Source: an uncultured Bacilli bacterium
GTDB taxonomy: Bacteria; Bacillota_I; Bacilli_A; RFN20; CAG-826
Assembly (NCBI GenBank): GCA_944368945.1
Contig: CALVXH010000003.1
Location: 1-45,308 of the forward strand
DNA length: 45,308 nucleotides
Reading direction: 5' to 3'
Below the pieces are notes generated by a model. It worked only from the letters and a program-made list of their open reading frames with translations, was not told the DNA's origin and did no database searches. The translations under genes and the position numbers were made by a program. Shown in pieces: positions 1 through 8,082 of this stretch (position 1 is the first letter of the stretch; each line of letters starts with the position of its first letter).

Positions 1-79
1 TTTTGCTTATCGCTACCGCTTTTTCAATTCTCGCCCCCATAGGAGGCGGTTTTATGTTGTCCCTTCGGTTCACATAACT
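1..79 (+). other. Possible 3' end of an unidentified structured RNA
   Basis: No open reading frame covers this edge segment, and it is visibly more GC-rich than typical intergenic DNA here. It can form a hairpin around positions 33-50 (a CGCC...GGCG stem with a short ATA loop) and a second one around 52-77 (TTATGT paired with ACATAA). It runs directly into the strong hairpin and T-run at 80-109, so it looks like the tail of a plus-strand non-coding transcript that starts before the window. The RNA family is not recognised. It lacks a tRNA-like CCA end, so a tmRNA 3' end is unlikely. Confidence 0.3.
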
Positions 80-109
80 AAAAAACGATGCAAATATGCA
101 TCGTTTTTT
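80..109. terminator. Bidirectional intrinsic terminator
   Basis: A perfect 13-bp inverted repeat (80-92 with 97-109) has a 4-nt AATA loop. A-run and T-run flank it, so it ends transcription on both strands. It would stop the Bax-inhibitor-like gene from the right (minus) and any plus-strand transcript from the left edge. Confidence 0.8.
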
Positions 110-129
110 GTTAATCAAGCTAGAAACTA

Positions 130-939
130 TTATCTTCTTCTATTTGCCGCAATAATCAATACAAATCTTAAAATTTGTATAAAGATTGCTATAAAATCGC
201 TATAAATGGTTAATGCACAATATAATGCGATATTATTTGTTTGAGCACCTGATTCAGCGATTTTTCTAATACGAGCAAAGTCAAATGCAGTCATTAAAAT
301 AAATATAACAAGAACAACCGCTTCAATGATCCAATAAATCATACCATAAGCAAAATAAGTTTCATAATTTCCACCAAATAAAGCAAATGGTAAAATTACT
401 AAATTAACAATTGCTAAAAGCGCTACAGCGATAAATAAAGTACCAATAATTCTTCCTAATGAACTAATTCTATTATGTGATAAATATCCAAATCCACACA
501 TAGAAAGGAAGATTAAGGCTGTCATACCAAGTGATATCCCTAATACCATTGGATCTTGAATTAAAGCAGCGATTGTTGAGAATAAAACTCCATACACTGC
601 TGAATACAATAAGTAAGGCACTAATATTGATTTTCCATTAGTTGCTACTCTTTTCATAATTGTAAAATTAAGAATAAGTAAAACAATAAAACTAGCAAAA
701 AATACAACTAAATATGTAATTAAAAAAGTGTCATAATTGCCATTATTAATCATCGTAACTTGGAAAATCCAACTTAGTAAAATCGTAATTACTGATGTGA
801 GTAATATTCCTAATCCAAAGTATAAAAATATTTTTGAATAAAATGACGATGTAGTAACTTGATCTTTATTTAAAAGCTCGTTTACTTTTTCACTGCTGAA
901 ATTACCATTTTCAGGATTTAAATTAACATTTCCTTCCAT
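130..939 (-). CDS. Bax inhibitor-1 / YccA-like multi-pass membrane protein
   Basis: An integral membrane protein of 269 residues with about seven hydrophobic segments after a hydrophilic N-terminus of roughly 35 residues. The C-terminal part, with FDFARIRK followed by an acidic LTIYSDFIAIFIQILR-type helix, matches the BI-1 (TMBIM/UPF0005) family, whose members are proposed calcium-leak or stress-protective channels. In bacteria the substrate and role are not well defined. The start is supported by an AGGAGG ribosome site seven nt upstream of the ATG (cctcc at 946-950 on the plus strand). The gene is monocistronic, bounded by the tpiA terminator upstream and the 80-109 terminator downstream. 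Family assignment is by pattern recognition of the C-terminus and topology. Confidence 0.75.
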   Translation of the reverse strand: MEGNVNLNPENGNFSSEKVNELLNKDQVTTSSFYSKIFLYFGLGILLTSVITILLSWIFQVTMINNGNYDTFLITYLVVFFASFIVLLILNFTIMKRVATNGKSILVPYLLYSAVYGVLFSTIAALIQDPMVLGISLGMTALIFLSMCGFGYLSHNRISSLGRIIGTLFIAVALLAIVNLVILPFALFGGNYETYFAYGMIYWIIEAVVLVIFILMTAFDFARIRKIAESGAQTNNIALYCALTIYSDFIAIFIQILRFVLIIAANRRR

Positions 940-1021
940 ATGATACCTCCTAGATATAATGATATTGTATTTATATATTTTTTAAAATATATAAACATCA
1001 ATCTAATTAAAAATTACTAAT

Positions 1022-1061
1022 AAAAAAGCGCATAATCGATAAAATTTCTCAATATGCGCTT
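1022..1061 (-). terminator. Intrinsic terminator of the glycolytic operon
   Basis: AAGCGCATA (1026-1034) pairs with TATGCGCTT (1053-1061) around an 18-nt loop. On the minus strand the stem is followed by a run of six T. It lies just after the tpiA stop codon. Confidence 0.75.
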
Positions 1062-1071
1062 AATTAACAAA

Positions 1072-1830
1072 TTAAAGTAATGATGTTAATAATTCTTTAT
1101 AAGAATTTACATCTAATGAAGCACCACCAACTAAAGCACCATCAATGTCTTTTTGAGTTAAATATTCTTTAACTGTTGCTGGTTTAACGCTTCCGCCATA
1201 AAGAATTCTTACTTTATTAGCAACTTTTCTATCATAAAGTTTTGTAATAACATTTCTAATAAAACCACAAATATCTTCAGCGATTTCTTTAGAAGCGTTT
1301 TTGCCGGTTCCAATTGCCCAGATTGGTTCATAAGCAATTACAACTTTTGCTGCATCATCATAAGAAACATCTTTAAAACCTGTAACAATTTGTTCTTCAA
1401 CAAACTCTTTTGTTTTATTAGCTTCAAATGTTTCAAGTGATTCACCACAGCAATAAACAGGAGTAATTCCATTAGCAAGTAATGCAAGAATTTTCTTATT
1501 GCATTTCTCACTAGTTTCGTTATCATAGGTTCTTCTTTCTGAGTGACCAATAATACACCAATCAATTCCGATATCCTTTAACATTGGAATTGAGATTTCA
1601 CCAGTATAAGCACCTTTTTCTAAATAGTGGCAATTTTCAGCACCAACTATTAAACTCTTTTTTAAGATTTTTTTAACTGGAACTAAGTCAACATAAGGAA
1701 CACAAATTCCCATATCAACTTTATTAGCACGTGCTAATTTGCCAAGTTCTTTAGCTTCTTTACAAAACTCAACAGCTTCGCTAGGAGTTTTGTTCATTTT
1801 CCAGTTACCTAATAATAATTTTCTTCTCAT
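1072..1830 (-). CDS. tpiA: Triosephosphate isomerase
   Basis: Interconverts dihydroxyacetone phosphate and glyceraldehyde 3-phosphate in the cytoplasm. Family signatures are all present: GNWKMN near the N-terminus (Asn9, Lys11), the catalytic His96 in IGHSERR, catalytic Glu168 in AYEPIW followed by the flexible lid, and the phosphate-binding YGGSV loop near the end. The chosen ATG at 1830 gives 252 residues, the usual length. An in-frame ATG at 1875 exists, but it would add 15 non-homologous residues lying inside the pgk coding sequence. The gene starts one nt after the pgk stop and has no good ribosome site of its own, so translational coupling to pgk is likely. Confidence 0.95.
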   Translation of the reverse strand: MRRKLLLGNWKMNKTPSEAVEFCKEAKELGKLARANKVDMGICVPYVDLVPVKKILKKSLIVGAENCHYLEKGAYTGEISIPMLKDIGIDWCIIGHSERRTYDNETSEKCNKKILALLANGITPVYCCGESLETFEANKTKEFVEEQIVTGFKDVSYDDAAKVVIAYEPIWAIGTGKNASKEIAEDICGFIRNVITKLYDRKVANKVRILYGGSVKPATVKEYLTQKDIDGALVGGASLDVNSYKELLTSLL

Positions 1831-1831
1831 A

Positions 1832-3049
1832 TTATCCAATAATATCAATTCCTGGTAAATGTCCATCATTTTCAATCATTTCAAGTGATGCACCACCACC
1901 TGTTGAGACGTGTGAGAATTTATCAGCAAATCCAAATTGTTTAGCAGCAGCAGCACTATCACCACCACCGATTACAGAAAATACTTCTTTATTTTCTGTA
2001 ATTGCTTTACAAACACCAATTGTTCCAGCTTGGAAATTAGGATCTTCGAAAACGCCCATTGGTCCATTCCAGAAAATTAATTTTGCTGAAGCAATAATTT
2101 TTGAAAATTCAGCAACAGTTTTTGGTCCAATATCAAGTCCTTGATAGCCATCAGGAATATCTTCGCTAGCTGCAACAACTTTAATATTTTCTTTATGATA
2201 ATCATCAAATCCATCAGCAATAACATTATCAAATGGTAAAACAATCTTACCACTAGCATAGCATTTTCTTGCGTAATCTAATTGATCATCTTCAACAGGG
2301 CAATGTCCAACATGTGCACCAAGTGCCTTTTTAAATGTATATGACATAGCACCACCGATTAAAATCTTGTCACATTTCTTGAGTAATGAATCAATGACTT
2401 TAATTTTATCTGAAACTTTGAATCCACCTAAAATTGCAATGTATGGATGAATATCACCTTTAACACATGCTCCTAAATTTTTAACTTCTTTTTCCATTAA
2501 ATATCCAAGAGCAACTGGTTTACCTTCAACTTTTAAAACTTCTGGGACACCATATGTTGAAGCATGAGCTCTATGTGCACTACCAAATGCATCCATAACA
2601 AATCCATCAACATAACTTGCCCATTCTTTTGCTAAATCTGGGTTATTTTTACTTTCGCCTTTTTCATATCTTGTATTTTGAACAAGCAAAACTTCTTTTG
2701 CTTTTAAAGAAGCAATTGCTTCTTTTAATTCTGGTCCGCTTGTTACTGGTGAAAATTTAACTGTATAACCTGCTAAATATTTTGCTAATACAGGATAGAC
2801 AAATTCCATATTATTCTTTGCCTTTTCATTAGCGATTTCAGCATCGTCAACTTTTCCCCATTTAATTTTTCCTAAGTGTGACATTAAAACTAAAGCTGCA
2901 CCTTTTTCTAAAAGAGCTTTGATTGTTGGTAAAGCTTGTACAATTCTATTGTCATCTCTTACTTCTTGTCCCTTTAAAGGTACATTAAAATCGACTCTGA
3001 CGAGAATTTTCTTGCCTTCAAGGTTAGTTAAACTATCGATTGTATGCAT
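1832..3049 (-). CDS. pgk: Phosphoglycerate kinase
   Basis: Transfers a phosphate from 1,3-bisphosphoglycerate to ADP in lower glycolysis. The protein has 405 residues, normal for bacterial PGK. The N-terminal substrate domain opens with the LVRVDFNVPL signature. The C-terminal nucleotide domain carries IGGGDSAAA near residue 365 and FWNGPMGVFE before it. The ATG at 3049 has an AGGAG site upstream. It lies between gap and tpiA, but the terminator-like hairpin at 3070-3108 separates it from gap, and no promoter is obvious in the 20 nt between that hairpin and the start. Its expression therefore probably depends on read-through. Confidence 0.95.
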   Translation of the reverse strand: MHTIDSLTNLEGKKILVRVDFNVPLKGQEVRDDNRIVQALPTIKALLEKGAALVLMSHLGKIKWGKVDDAEIANEKAKNNMEFVYPVLAKYLAGYTVKFSPVTSGPELKEAIASLKAKEVLLVQNTRYEKGESKNNPDLAKEWASYVDGFVMDAFGSAHRAHASTYGVPEVLKVEGKPVALGYLMEKEVKNLGACVKGDIHPYIAILGGFKVSDKIKVIDSLLKKCDKILIGGAMSYTFKKALGAHVGHCPVEDDQLDYARKCYASGKIVLPFDNVIADGFDDYHKENIKVVAASEDIPDGYQGLDIGPKTVAEFSKIIASAKLIFWNGPMGVFEDPNFQAGTIGVCKAITENKEVFSVIGGGDSAAAAKQFGFADKFSHVSTGGGASLEMIENDGHLPGIDIIG

Positions 3050-3069
3050 AATTTTCTCCTATTTATTAT

Positions 3070-3108
3070 AAAAAATGCTCTAAAGGGTCTCTACCCATTT
3101 AGAGCATT
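3070..3108 (-). terminator. Terminator-like hairpin between gap and pgk
   Basis: On the minus strand an 11-bp stem (3098-3108 with 3074-3084) continues into an inner GGGT/ACCC stem with a 4-nt loop and is followed by a T-run at 3070-3073. This is a full intrinsic terminator placed inside a conserved operon. It either attenuates pgk-tpiA relative to gap or protects the gap mRNA 3' end. Confidence 0.7.
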
Positions 3109-3122
3109 AAAAGTTAATCAAA

Positions 3123-4157
3123 TTAAAGTCCAAGAACTTTGCCCATGTGAGCAACAAGTCTGATCATTTGGCAAGTATATGAATATTCATTATCATACCA
3201 AGAGACTACTTTGACTAATTCAGTTCCATCTGGTGAAGTGAAAATCTTTGTTTGTGTTGCATCGAAGATTGAACCATGTGTTTCGCCTAAGATATCGCTT
3301 GAGACGATTTCATCTTCTGTGTAAGCTAAAACATCTTTTAAGTATGTTTCACTTGCTTCTTTCATAGCAGCATTGATTTCTTCAGCTGTGACACCTTTCT
3401 TCTTTAAGACTAAGCTTAAGTCAACTAAAGAACCATCACAAACTGGAACTCTGATAGCACCACCTTGCATTCTTCCTTTTAAGCTTGGGATAACAAGGTT
3501 AATAGCTTTTGCAGCACCTGTTGAAGTAGGAACGATGTTAGCAGCAGCTGCTCTTCCTCTTCTTAAATTGCCTTTTTTAGCAAGGTCAAGTGTTGTTTGG
3601 TCATTTGTATATGCGTGGACTGTTGTCATAAATCCTGCATCAATTCCGAATTTTGCTTCGAGGACTTTACAAACTGGACCTAAGCAGTTAGTTGTACATG
3701 AAGCACCACTAATAATTGTATCAGCCTTTGTTAATGTATCACTATTGACGCCATAAACAAATGTTGGAGTTTCTTTATCACTTGGAGCACTAATAACAAC
3801 ACCTTTAGCACCACCACATGTCATATGAACACTAGCATCTGCTTTGCCTTTAAATCTTCCTGTACATTCAAGAACGATTTCTGCACCATAGTCTTTCCAA
3901 TTTAATTTTGTTGGATCAGGTTGTCCTAAGACTGGGACTTTTCTTCCATCAAAGATTAAACTATTTGTAGCTTCATCATAGCCAATTTTGTCAGCATTCC
4001 ATTTTCCATGAGCTGTATCATATTTTAATAAATAAGCGAGTGTTTTTGCATCAACTAAATCGTTAATAGCAACAACTTCAATTCCTGTTTCTACACAGCG
4101 TCTGAATGCGAGACGTCCGATTCTTCCGAATCCGTTAATAGCAACTTTTAATGCCAT
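3123..4157 (-). CDS. gap: Glyceraldehyde-3-phosphate dehydrogenase
   Basis: NAD-dependent oxidation of glyceraldehyde 3-phosphate to 1,3-bisphosphoglycerate. The Rossmann motif NGFGRIGR is at residues 8-15. The catalytic cysteine is Cys154 in GASCTTNCL, with the general-base histidine about 27 residues later (His181 in TTVHAYTNDQ). The length of 344 residues is normal. An AAAGGAGG ribosome site lies about 13 nt before the ATG. Its codons look more GC-rich than its neighbours, as expected for a highly expressed gene. First gene of the gap-pgk-tpiA run; the 530-bp upstream region presumably holds its promoter, though no confident one was found. Confidence 0.96.
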   Translation of the reverse strand: MALKVAINGFGRIGRLAFRRCVETGIEVVAINDLVDAKTLAYLLKYDTAHGKWNADKIGYDEATNSLIFDGRKVPVLGQPDPTKLNWKDYGAEIVLECTGRFKGKADASVHMTCGGAKGVVISAPSDKETPTFVYGVNSDTLTKADTIISGASCTTNCLGPVCKVLEAKFGIDAGFMTTVHAYTNDQTTLDLAKKGNLRRGRAAAANIVPTSTGAAKAINLVIPSLKGRMQGGAIRVPVCDGSLVDLSLVLKKKGVTAEEINAAMKEASETYLKDVLAYTEDEIVSSDILGETHGSIFDATQTKIFTSPDGTELVKVVSWYDNEYSYTCQMIRLVAHMGKVLGL

Positions 4158-4510
4158 AAATTTTAAATTCCTCCTTTAGAATTTTACCATTAATAGTATA
4201 TATCAAACTTTCTCAAATTAAAACAAATTACATTATGTTTTTTAACATTTTTAAAGTTTTTCTTCTTAATTAATATTTTTTTAAAATGAAATGTATTAAT
4301 TGCAATTATTACTATAAAAATATTTCATAAATTTTCTTAAGATTAATAGACGTTTTAACAAATAACTTTATAAAATACTGATTAGTGGAAGAATTTTTTT
4401 CATTACCTTGAAAATTTAAAAATCTTTCTAAAAAAATTTAACCATAATTGCAATATAAATATTGCTATAAATTAACATTATATTTTGATTTAATTTTCTT
4501 ATTCTTCTAA

Positions 4511-4524
4511 TTGCATGAATGCAA
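4511..4524. promoter_or_regulatory. Palindrome TTGCAT-GA-ATGCAA, possible operator
   Basis: A perfect 6+6 inverted repeat with a 2-nt spacer, upstream of the ferredoxin promoter and in the gap/ferredoxin divergent region. The symmetry suits a dimeric repressor, but the binding factor is unknown and AT-rich DNA yields chance palindromes. Confidence 0.25.
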
Positions 4525-4539
4525 GTAAATTAATTGCGA

Positions 4540-4562
4540 ATTTATATTCATAGAATATAAAT
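4540..4562. promoter_or_regulatory. Perfect 10-bp inverted repeat, 3-nt centre
   Basis: ATTTATATTC at 4540-4549 is mirrored by GAATATAAAT at 4553-4562. It has no T-run after it, so a terminator is unlikely. It lies about 50 nt upstream of the predicted ferredoxin -35 box and could be an operator. Confidence 0.25.
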
Positions 4563-4610
4563 AGCTAAATAATTATTACAAGTTAGCAGATTTTAACTTC
4601 ACTTTTTATA

Positions 4611-4639
4611 TTGAATTTTAATAGATAAGTGTTTAAAAT
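4611..4639 (+). promoter_or_regulatory. Candidate promoter of the ferredoxin gene
   Basis: TTGAAT at 4611-4616 and TAAAAT at 4634-4639 are separated by exactly 17 nt. This predicts a leader of about 40 nt before the ATG at 4688. Confidence 0.4.
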
Positions 4640-4687
4640 AAGTCTAAAGTTGACAAAGATGTTTACTTTTATGAGGAGGAAAATAAA

Positions 4688-4867
4688 ATGTCTGTAAAAT
4701 TAAAAGTTAATTCAGAAGCTTGCATCGGATGTGGATTATGTGTTGGAAATTATCCTGAAGCATTCGAATTCAACGATGAAGGAAAAGCTACAGTCGTTGC
4801 TGAATTAGATGAAGCAACTGCTGAAGATGCTATCGCTAATTGCCCAGCTGCAGCAATTGAAAAGTAA
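4688..4867 (+). CDS. Monocluster [4Fe-4S] ferredoxin
   Basis: A 59-residue electron carrier. Four cysteines fit a single [4Fe-4S] cluster: CxxCxxC at Cys12, Cys15 and Cys18, and a remote Cys52 followed by proline. The second cluster of clostridial 2[4Fe-4S] ferredoxins is absent, as in Bacillus-type Fer. The protein is acidic. A very strong GAGGAGG ribosome site (4673-4679) precedes the ATG by eight nt, which indicates high expression. Stands alone, with its own candidate promoter and the terminator at 4889-4920. Which reductase or enzyme it serves cannot be told from the neighbours. Confidence 0.9.
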   Translation: MSVKLKVNSEACIGCGLCVGNYPEAFEFNDEGKATVVAELDEATAEDAIANCPAAAIEK

Positions 4868-4888
4868 TTAAAGACAATTTGATTATAA

Positions 4889-4920
4889 AAAATCCTGACC
4901 GATTTAAGGTCAGGGTTTTT
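4889..4920. terminator. Bidirectional intrinsic terminator, ferredoxin / ribU
   Basis: CCTGACC (4894-4900) pairs with GGTCAGG (4908-4914) across a 7-nt loop. It is flanked by an A-run before and TTTTT after, so it can stop the ferredoxin transcript (+) and the ribU transcript (-). Confidence 0.8.
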
Positions 4921-5533
4921 ATTTATAAACTTTTTCTAAAACATATCTTAATGGTTTATAAGCAATAAATGTTACTGCTATAACAATTGCATTTTTAATT
5001 AAATTAAAGGGAAGCAATAAAATAGCTATTCTAGGATCCAAATCACTGGTTAAATTCCAACCAAATATGGCATTAAATGAACTTGCAATATAACCATCTT
5101 CAAGACCATATACAATTTTATAAAGTGGAAAAATTGTATATAAATTGACTATTGTTGAGAAAAATAATGTTGATACTAATCCTACTGCTGTACCAATAAT
5201 TGCGCCTTTAATCGTTCTATTCTTTTTATAAATTAAAGAAGCTGGAATTATTAACGCAGCTGAATATATCATATCGCCTAATTCTCCAGCACAAAGTGAT
5301 GAAGTCATAGGAAGTTTAATCAGCGTTTTTAATAAAATTTCAAAGATTCCGAGTAATGGACCATAGGCGAAACTTGATAATAATATTGGAATATCATCAA
5401 GATGAATGCTCATAAATGGTGGAGCAACAAACGGAAGTTGAAATTGCAAGCCAGGAACGCAATATAATATCGCTGCCAGGCCTCCAAAAACAGCTGTTAG
5501 CGTTATGTAACGTATTACTAATTTTTGTTTCAT
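4919..5533 (-). CDS. ribU: Riboflavin ECF transporter S component RibU
   Basis: Substrate-binding membrane subunit for riboflavin uptake, working with a shared ECF energising module that is not in this window. The protein of 204 residues has about six hydrophobic helices. The N-terminal stretch around FVAPPFMSIHLDDIPILLSSFAYGP and the helix with a KTLIKLP-type turn resemble RibU proteins. The identification is reinforced by the FMN riboswitch directly upstream. The start at 5533 was chosen because a GGAGG ribosome site (plus-strand 5543-5548) is correctly placed. An upstream in-frame ATG at 5635 lies inside the riboswitch aptamer and is not used. Control is expected at both elongation and translation initiation (see 5534-5563). 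Confidence 0.85.
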   Translation of the reverse strand: MKQKLVIRYITLTAVFGGLAAILYCVPGLQFQLPFVAPPFMSIHLDDIPILLSSFAYGPLLGIFEILLKTLIKLPMTSSLCAGELGDMIYSAALIIPASLIYKKNRTIKGAIIGTAVGLVSTLFFSTIVNLYTIFPLYKIVYGLEDGYIASSFNAIFGWNLTSDLDPRIAILLLPFNLIKNAIVIAVTFIAYKPLRYVLEKVYK

Positions 5534-5563
5534 AAAAAAATGACCTCCAAACTTCAGGTCATT
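5534..5563 (-). terminator. Riboswitch-controlled terminator hiding the ribU ribosome site
   Basis: On the minus strand AATGACCT pairs with AGGTCATT over a 9-nt loop and is followed by seven T. The GGAGG ribosome site of ribU lies in the loop and 3' arm. The same hairpin can therefore end transcription and block translation. It is the expression platform of the FMN riboswitch. Confidence 0.8.
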
Positions 5564-5577
5564 AAAAGTAAAAACTA

Positions 5578-5686
5578 CTTCTTTCATCCAGACTTTAACT
5601 GTTGCCACAAGAATTTCACTTGTTCTAATTACCATAGTAATTTCGTGGGGTTTACCACCAATAAGGAATTACACCTTTCCCTGAAG
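5578..5686 (-). ncRNA. FMN riboswitch (RFN element)
   Basis: The minus strand shows the conserved RFN blocks in order. After the P1 strand CTTC come an AGGGAAAGGTGTAATTCC block, a GGTGGTAAACCCCACGA block, a variable arm, and then GGCAACAGTTAAAGTCTGGATGAAAG before the closing GAAG. Each matches the family consensus closely. It controls ribU, so FMN excess should switch uptake off. The segment CTTCAGG at the 5' edge (5680-5686) is the exact complement of CCTGAAG (5552-5558) in the downstream hairpin, giving a readable antiterminator. Confidence 0.93.
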
Positions 5687-5808
5687 CACTTCTATAATAC
5701 TACTAATTGTTAATATAAACATCATATTTTATATATAAGTGTTAAATAAAAATTCAAATTATTTTTAAAAATGCAGAATTATATTGATTAAATCAAATAA
5801 AAAATGAT

Positions 5809-6627
5809 TTATAAGTCTTTTAATGATTTTTTTATAATTCTATAAGCTTTGGCGATTTTTGTTTTCGATTTTCCTCTTACAATAATTTTATTATCTTCAA
5901 TACTAATTCTTAAACCATTTTTAAATTTTCGACTTGAAGATTTAATTCTTTGCACAAGGGCTTCAGTGTCTCTAACGCTTAGTTTTTTACTATATATTTT
6001 TTCAACAATATCTATAGTTTGTTCATTAGTTAATCTAGATATTGCTTTAGCATGCCCATAACTTAATTTATTTATTGAAACATCTTCGATAACTTTTTCA
6101 GGCAACTTTAATAAGCTTAGATAATTTGACACTTGTGCGCAAGATTCATGAAGAATTCGAGCTATATCAGTTTTTTTATAATTGAATTGCTCATTTAGCT
6201 GCTTGATAATCATTGAAATTTCAATCGGATTGACATTTTTATTTTCTCTAGAGTCTGCTAGTAAAATAAGTAGGCTCTCTTCATCGTTATAACTAGAAAT
6301 TATTACAGGTATGCTTTCTAATTTCATTTTTTTGCAAGCAACCCATCTTTTTCTACCAATCAAAACTTCATACTTTTCACTATTATCAATCTTTTTAACT
6401 ATCAACGGATTGTATAATCCATTTTTTTCAATAGATTGTACAATAGTGTCGATTTGTTTATTATCGTATTTAATTTTTTTCACATAGTGGTTATCACATA
6501 AACTTTTATAAGAAACATGTCTGATGTTTTCAATCTTATAATTACCCTCAATATGAGAGATAACATCAGCTTTAGAAAATTTTTCTATTAATTCTTCTAA
6601 ATTTGTCTTTAAAAGTTTATCTGACAT
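5809..6627 (-). CDS. parB: ParB/Noc-family chromosome partition protein
   Basis: DNA-binding CTPase-type clamp that would act with ParA at parS sites. Residues about 65-125 form the ParB N-domain ([13 protein letters not shown], then [10 protein letters not shown]), followed by an NPIE motif near 155 and a helix-turn-helix region around 170-210 ([24 protein letters not shown]). The box normally written GERRxR reads GRKRW, so the glutamate is missing. The N-terminus also lacks the usual proline- and arginine-rich linker. ParB and Noc cannot be separated by sequence alone, but adjacency to ParA favours ParB. A GAGAGG site supports the start. The gene overlaps the parA end by 11 nt. No canonical parS site was seen. 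Confidence 0.85.
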   Translation of the reverse strand: MSDKLLKTNLEELIEKFSKADVISHIEGNYKIENIRHVSYKSLCDNHYVKKIKYDNKQIDTIVQSIEKNGLYNPLIVKKIDNSEKYEVLIGRKRWVACKKMKLESIPVIISSYNDEESLLILLADSRENKNVNPIEISMIIKQLNEQFNYKKTDIARILHESCAQVSNYLSLLKLPEKVIEDVSINKLSYGHAKAISRLTNEQTIDIVEKIYSKKLSVRDTEALVQRIKSSSRKFKNGLRISIEDNKIIVRGKSKTKIAKAYRIIKKSLKDL

Positions 6628-7387
6628 TATCGATAACCTCTCTAGCTAATTGATTGTACGCCAAAGATCCAGCACTAGTAGGTTTATATAAATTACAAGG
6701 AACTCCTCTTGCTGTAGCTTCGCTTAAAGCGATATTTCTGGGAATCATTACATTAAAAGTTGATTCCCTAAATAAGCCTCTAACTTGGTCAACTACTTCC
6801 TTTCCAAGCTTTGCTCTATTTTCATACATTGTAAGTAGGAAGCCTTCAATAGTTAAATTCTTATTATAGTTTGCTTGAACTTTAGTTATAGTTGCTAAAA
6901 TTTGAGCAACGCCTTCCATCGCAAAATATTCACATTGTACAGGTATTAATACAGAATCAGCGCAAGATAATGCATTTAAGCATAATGCTCCTAACGATGG
7001 AGGGCAATCAATTAAAACAAAGTCATAACTTTTATTTAATGAATTTAAACTTGTTTTTAAAGAATAAAATGGATCCAAATTTAAACTTTGAATATCGCTT
7101 TCAAAATTTGAAAGTTTTAAATTTGCAGCGATTATATCGACATTTTTAAGCAATGTTTTTTTAATTGCGTCTTCAATTTTTATTTTTTTAAGTAAAACAT
7201 CATAAATAGTCTTGTTAACTAATGTAATATCAATTCCATATCCTCTAGAAGAATTTCCTTGTGGATCAAAATCAATTAAAAGAACCTTCTTATGAAGTTT
7301 TGCTAAACTGGCTGCTAAATTAATTGCAGTTGTAGTTTTACCTACACCACCTTTTTGATTGGCTATAGCTATAATTTTAGTTTTCAT
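6617..7387 (-). CDS. parA: ParA/Soj chromosome partitioning ATPase
   Basis: A MinD/ParA-type ATPase of 256 residues. The deviant Walker A KGGVGKTT is at residues 12-19 with the signature lysine at its start. Then come the A' motif DFDPQGN near 40 and the Walker B region [10 protein letters not shown] near 125. It binds DNA non-specifically as an ATP dimer and is stimulated by ParB, and in Bacillus it also affects DnaA activity. The start overlaps the rsmG stop by four nt (ATGA). Fourth step in the mnmG-rsmG-parA-parB order. Confidence 0.95.
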   Translation of the reverse strand: MKTKIIAIANQKGGVGKTTTAINLAASLAKLHKKVLLIDFDPQGNSSRGYGIDITLVNKTIYDVLLKKIKIEDAIKKTLLKNVDIIAANLKLSNFESDIQSLNLDPFYSLKTSLNSLNKSYDFVLIDCPPSLGALCLNALSCADSVLIPVQCEYFAMEGVAQILATITKVQANYNKNLTIEGFLLTMYENRAKLGKEVVDQVRGLFRESTFNVMIPRNIALSEATARGVPCNLYKPTSAGSLAYNQLAREVIDNVR

Positions 7388-8082
7388 AACGGCCTCTTTT
7401 TAATTTCTTTATACAATCTAGGATATTTATTACTTGTTGATTTATTTTTTTGAATAATTAGATTAAATCTATTCTCGGTTGTAAAATCTAATGTATCTTC
7501 ATTTATTGCAATTAAAGTAGAATTTAATTCTTTTAGTGCATTTGTACTATCTAAAATTTCTTCTTTATAATTTAAACCTTTATATGCTACTAGTTTACCA
7601 TTAACTATAAGATAAGGAATAGAAAGTTCAAGCAAAATATTCAACTTAGAAACAGCTCTTGAAACAACAAAATCATATTTTTCTCTTTGATTTTCATTGA
7701 TATAATCCTCAGCTCTTTTACAAACTACTTTAACATTTTTAAGATCTAATTTATCAGCGACATAGGCAAGAAAATTTGCTCTTTTGGATATTGGCTCTAA
7801 TAAGACAAACTTTGATTCTTTATAATAAATTGCTAATGGAATTCCAGGTAAACCAGCTCCGCTTCCTATATCTAAAATTTTACTACGATTTAAATCAATA
7901 TTTTTGATAATTAATAATGAATCTAATATATTCTTGATAATAAATTCGTCATTAGTATCGTTGCGTGTCAAATTAAACTTTTTATTTTCCTCTAAAGTGA
8001 TATTCATATATCGCTCTAATTTATTTAAAGCATCATCGTCAAGAGATAAAAAGTCCAAACTTTTTAAATCATTGATAATCAT
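7384..8082 (-). CDS. rsmG: 16S rRNA (guanine-N7)-methyltransferase RsmG
   Basis: Methylates a guanine in the 530 loop of 16S rRNA (G527 in E. coli numbering) using S-adenosylmethionine. The protein has 232 residues. The SAM-binding motif [17 protein letters not shown] lies around residues 65-85, preceded by the [18 protein letters not shown] stretch typical of GidB proteins. VVSRAVSKL follows near 135. It overlaps mnmG upstream and parA downstream by four nt each, so the operon is translationally coupled. Confidence 0.95.
   Translation of the reverse strand: MIINDLKSLDFLSLDDDALNKLERYMNITLEENKKFNLTRNDTNDEFIIKNILDSLLIIKNIDLNRSKILDIGSGAGLPGIPLAIYYKESKFVLLEPISKRANFLAYVADKLDLKNVKVVCKRAEDYINENQREKYDFVVSRAVSKLNILLELSIPYLIVNGKLVAYKGLNYKEEILDSTNALKELNSTLIAINEDTLDFTTENRFNLIIQKNKSTSNKYPRLYKEIKKRPL

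Larger units (their letters stand above)
4158..4610. other. Long AT-rich divergent intergenic region
   Basis: About 450 nt with no plausible coding sequence on either strand, between gap (minus) and the ferredoxin (plus). It is almost entirely A and T. The recognisable structure is two perfect palindromes at 4511-4524 and 4540-4562. No RNA family was recognised. Confidence 0.5.

Noticed and set aside
3373..3756. Plus-strand open reading frame of 127 codons
   Set aside because: Lies entirely opposite gap, has no ribosome site, and its sequence reflects the codon pattern of gap.
4650..4655. Consensus TTGACA before the ferredoxin gene
   Set aside because: The position 17 nt downstream is the ribosome site, not a -10 box; the TTGAAT/TAAAAT pair upstream fits better.
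5534..5635. Upstream extension of ribU by 34 residues
   Set aside because: The extension is translated riboswitch and terminator sequence; the GGAGG site fits the ATG at 5533.
5525..5713. Plus-strand open reading frame over the ribU leader
   Set aside because: It overlaps the FMN riboswitch, which explains the conservation of this stretch.
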